Shown here: in pieces, positions 6,337 to 8,379 of the stretch
Layout: each line of letters starts with the position of its first letter
Position numbering within the stretch: position 1 is the first letter of the stretch
Source of the DNA: JAEDES01 sp045649455
GTDB lineage: Bacteria > Bacillota_I > Bacilli_A > RF39 > UBA660
Reading direction: 5' to 3'
Length of the DNA stretch: 8,379 bases
NCBI GenBank assembly: GCA_045649455.1
Contig: JAZRPV010000016.1
Location: 1-8,379, forward strand
Made by a program: the position numbers and the translations under genes
Notes under the pieces: generated by a model
Databases searched by the model: none
What the model was told of the DNA's origin: nothing
The model's input: the letters and a program-made list of their open reading frames with translations, nothing else

Positions 6337-6372
6337 AAAAAAAGAACTTAATATCCATGATTAAATTCTTTT
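6337..6372 (-). terminator. Intrinsic terminator after the surface-protein gene
   Basis: The minus strand has AAAAGAATTTAAT (6372-6360), loop CATGGAT and ATTAAGTTCTTTT (with one G-T wobble), a 13-bp A/T-rich stem. It is followed by further T's, making a run of seven at 6343-6337. The stem begins within the TAA stop of the surface-protein gene. Confidence 0.7.
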
Positions 6373-8379
6373 AAAAATCAGATTTAGAAATTGTTATAAC
6401 TGGACGTACACCATAATAACCATTTATATCAAAGAGTTCTTCTAAATAATCCCCTCCAGATTCAATATATTTAACATACATTATATTATATGCACTACCT
6501 GTCCAATATGAAGTTGAATAAACCCAACTTGGTGCAGACATACAAGAGGATTGGCTACACCCTAAAGCCAATAATTCCTCATGCGATATCAATCTCGCAT
6601 CAGAAATAGCAATACCATAATTTTGTAAAAATATTTTATAATTTTCAATATAAGAGTATAAACTTGAATTTGTATCATATACATATGCTGGATAAGTTGT
6701 TCCGTACTTTTCATATAAAACTCTGCCACTACCATTAACATAATAAGTCCAATAAGAATTTTCTGAAAATTTATCAACTCCTATATAAGAAGAATCACCA
6801 GTTATACCTTTTGCACTAGTATCTTGAATACCCGAAGGATTTTCTATAGGTATAGTTTCTACATTTTGTTCTTCTCCACCCGGTTCTAGCGGATCACTTG
6901 TTGGTGGTGATAATGGCATCACATAAGCATCATTCGATGTCATAATTAAAGGACTAACATTATAGTTATTAACATTATAATTCACATCACTAACTACAGG
7001 TGTAGCAACATATCCAACATGTAAATTATATTTTGCTAACATAGTTACTGTATCATCTGTACTAGAAATAACATAAAAATGTTCATCCCCTATAGCAACT
7101 TCACTACCAACGGTATCATAATCTCCACTAACCATAACAGGTTTTTCAGGTAATTTAATATCATCAATAGATAATTCAATCACAGGACGAACGCCAAAGC
7201 AATTAACATAGCTTGAATGTGTGTAGTAAAAGTTCTTATTAGTATAAACGAACCATGGTCCAGAAGAAACCGACCCCGTCCAATAAGAAGTAGAGTAAAC
7301 CCAACTTGGTGCTTTACTACAACTCATATCATCTTTACTACATCCAAAAGATACAAGTTCATCATATGTAATAAGTCTAGCCTTCATTGGAGTAACTCCT
7401 AATGTTGTTAAATATGTATTGTAATTATTTACATATACTTCTACAATACTTCCTGTGTAATATGAATCATTATCTGAAAAAGCAGTTACTCCTTTATAAG
7501 GTTGACCACTAGATACAAAACCCAACATAGTTGAATCCTGTTTTCCTGTTGCATCATCTCCATATGCTGTCCAAGTACTATTTTCATACTTTCCTCCAAC
7601 ATATAAGTTATATTTTGCTAACATACTAACTGTAGATCCATCATTACTAATGATATAAAAGCATTCATCTTTTATACATACTTCACTACCTACTTCATCT
7701 ATCTTTCCACTTACTAATTTTGCAACAGGATCTTTTTTCTTAATTTCAATATCATTCGATATGTTTTCTATTGTAATAGTTTGACCACTATTTATTTGAT
7801 CGTAATGACCAATTTCAGTACCATCAGATAAAATTGTTACTTTCTTTAAATTTTCGGTAAAAGTAATACTTAAATTTCCACCATCAATTACTTCTGTTGG
7901 ATAATTATTATTAGTTATATCTGTATAAGTAACTTTATGATAAGTTCTAAAGTCTAACTCTAAATTAACTTCATATTCTCCTGAAGTACCAGTAAACTTT
8001 ATTTGAAATGTCTTTACTGCCATTTGATTACATTTACCAGTATCATCACATATTTTATCTTTTAAAGTATAATTAATTATTTCATAAGATAAACCAGTTG
8101 GCACAGTTCCTACCAATTGTAATATACCAACATCACTAGAACCATAATTAGTAACCTCTACATCAAATACTATAGAGGATGAACTATCTAACAAATTAAA
8201 TTTAGATGCTATTGTATTAACACTAAACTCTTCATAAAATGAAGTAGAATTTGAACTAGAACTTGATAATTTAAAATTTGTTATTCTAACATCTGCATCA
8301 ACTCTTGCATAAGCATCACCTTTTATTGTCATTGTAGAGTTAATTGCAGAATAAGCTACAGTTTGAAAATACAAACAAA
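6371..8379 (-). CDS. Large secreted/surface protein with two tandem lectin-like (GVRPVI) modules (5' end outside window)
   Basis: The frame is open to the window edge: a Cys codon (8377-8375) precedes the TTG at 8374-8372, so that TTG is not needed as a start and the N-terminus lies outside. Numbering from the TTG, 667 residues are visible. The first residues (LYFQTVAYSA) look like the end of a signal peptide or N-terminal anchor. Residues ~15-145 are a Ser/Thr-rich beta-type region, with a C109/C115 pair. Residues ~146-213 resemble a small beta-repeat. Two related modules follow (221-403 and 415-664). Each begins VSG..D.VGSEV.I..E.FY.IS and ends with an ARLI..EEL..GCS...C..APSWVYSTSYWTGS segment and GVRPVI. 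The ending recalls DUF6273/FGE-sulfatase-like C-type-lectin folds; that is inference from motif shape. Paired cysteines (233/238, 345/352, 606/611) fit an exported, disulfide-bonded protein. There is no LPxTG or C-terminal membrane segment. Adhesion or glycan binding is plausible but unproven. Confidence 0.85.
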   Translation of the reverse strand, partial: CLYFQTVAYSAINSTMTIKGDAYARVDADVRITNFKLSSSSSNSTSFYEEFSVNTIASKFNLLDSSSSIVFDVEVTNYGSSDVGILQLVGTVPTGLSYEIINYTLKDKICDDTGKCNQMAVKTFQIKFTGTSGEYEVNLELDFRTYHKVTYTDITNNNYPTEVIDGGNLSITFTENLKKVTILSDGTEIGHYDQINSGQTITIENISNDIEIKKKDPVAKLVSGKIDEVGSEVCIKDECFYIISNDGSTVSMLAKYNLYVGGKYENSTWTAYGDDATGKQDSTMLGFVSSGQPYKGVTAFSDNDSYYTGSIVEVYVNNYNTYLTTLGVTPMKARLITYDELVSFGCSKDDMSCSKAPSWVYSTSYWTGSVSSGPWFVYTNKNFYYTHSSYVNCFGVRPVIELSIDDIKLPEKPVMVSGDYDTVGSEVAIGDEHFYVISSTDDTVTMLAKYNLHVGYVATPVVSDVNYNVNNYNVSPLIMTSNDAYVMPLSPPTSDPLEPGGEEQNVETIPIENPSGIQDTSAKGITGDSSYIGVDKFSENSYWTYYVNGSGRVLYEKYGTTYPAYVYDTNSSLYSYIENYKIFLQNYGIAISDARLISHEELLALGCSQSSCMSAPSWVYSTSYWTGSAYNIMYVKYIESGGDYLEELFDINGYYGVRPVITISKSDF
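6383..7132 (-). repeat. Tandem module copy B of the surface protein, with an extra Pro/Asn-rich segment
   Basis: Encodes residues 415-664. It is about 67 residues longer than copy A, mainly because of a Pro/Asn/Glu-rich stretch near 456-512. The CIKDEC pair of copy A is AIGDEH here (Ala427, His432), so that disulfide is absent. The C606/C611 pair is kept. Confidence 0.78.
7166..7714 (-). repeat. Tandem module copy A of the surface protein
   Basis: Encodes residues 221-403. Its opening 39 residues after the first Val match copy B at 26 positions by eye, and both share PSWVYSTSYWTGS and GVRPVI. The stretch acccaacttggtgc (+ strand, 7299-7312) recurs exactly in copy B. Copy A has a C233/C238 pair. 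Confidence 0.8.

Noticed and set aside
6312..6370. yybP-ykoY manganese riboswitch ahead of the mntP operon
   Set aside because: The gap is under 60 nt and is filled by the terminator, the promoter and the ribosome site; the conserved riboswitch core is not present. The gap directly before mntP is 7 nt.
6371..6600. Diversity-generating retroelement variable region at the 3' end of the surface-protein gene
   Set aside because: The lectin-like ending is suggestive, but there is no reverse transcriptase, no template repeat and no GC-rich IMH-like element in the window.
6589..6777. Short frames inside the surface-protein gene (minus 6589-6777, plus 7217-7402)
   Set aside because: Both lie within the coding region of a long frame with recognisable repeats, and neither shows a domain or initiation signals.
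8372..8374. TTG as the true start of the surface-protein gene
   Set aside because: The frame remains open upstream to the window edge, no ribosome site can be seen, and the residues after it look like the end of a signal peptide, so the start is outside.
1..8379. UGA-to-Trp genetic code (code 4)
   Set aside because: No in-frame TGA occurs in any gene and all Trp are TGG; code-4 organisms mostly use TGA for Trp. The one TGA at a gene end is followed by TAA, so it does not discriminate.

Overview
The window is very AT-rich and every gene that can be supported lies on the minus strand. The short spacers, A/T-ending codons, Gram-positive-type Shine-Dalgarno sequences (GGAGG, AGGTGA, GGTGG), extended -10 promoters and low-GC intrinsic terminators point to a low-GC Firmicutes/Bacilli-type genome, plausibly an uncultured gut lineage (RF39/Mollicutes-adjacent). 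That placement is inference. All Trp codons in the genes are TGG and none of the reading frames contains TGA, so the standard bacterial code fits. No tRNA, rRNA, CRISPR array or insertion sequence was seen.

Layout in the direction of transcription (high to low coordinates). (1) 8379-6371: a 5'-truncated gene for a large secreted or surface protein with an N-terminal beta-rich region and two tandem modules, each ending in a 'SYWTGS...GVRPVI' lectin-like/FGE-like segment. It closes with an A/T-rich hairpin terminator. (2) 6311-4794: a tight operon of a 62-residue protein of unknown function, a GNAT acetyltransferase, the manganese exporter MntP and a 64-residue peptide with 19 cysteines (metallothionein-like). 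It ends at a terminator that overlaps the last stop codon. (3) 4738-1592: a second operon with a peptide deformylase fused to a Nudix hydrolase, an ABC-F ATPase and a HIT-family protein, followed by a terminator. (4) 1463-1: a 3'-truncated ABC exporter subunit (membrane domain plus nucleotide-binding domain) whose ATPase motifs are eroded.

Functional reading. Operon 3 groups proteins acting around the ribosome (deformylation of nascent chains, ABC-F action at the ribosome) with two classes of nucleotide hydrolase (Nudix, HIT). Operon 2 pairs a Mn exporter with a thiol-rich, probably metal-binding peptide, which suggests metal homeostasis. The exporter at the low end looks like one half of a heterodimeric transporter whose partner would lie outside the window.

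The most unusual points are the deformylase-Nudix fusion, the Cys-rich peptide beside mntP, the degenerate ABC signature and Q-loop, and a recurring compact junction in which the terminator T-tract runs directly into the extended -10 promoter of the next operon. That junction occurs three times, and two copies share an identical 17-nt string.
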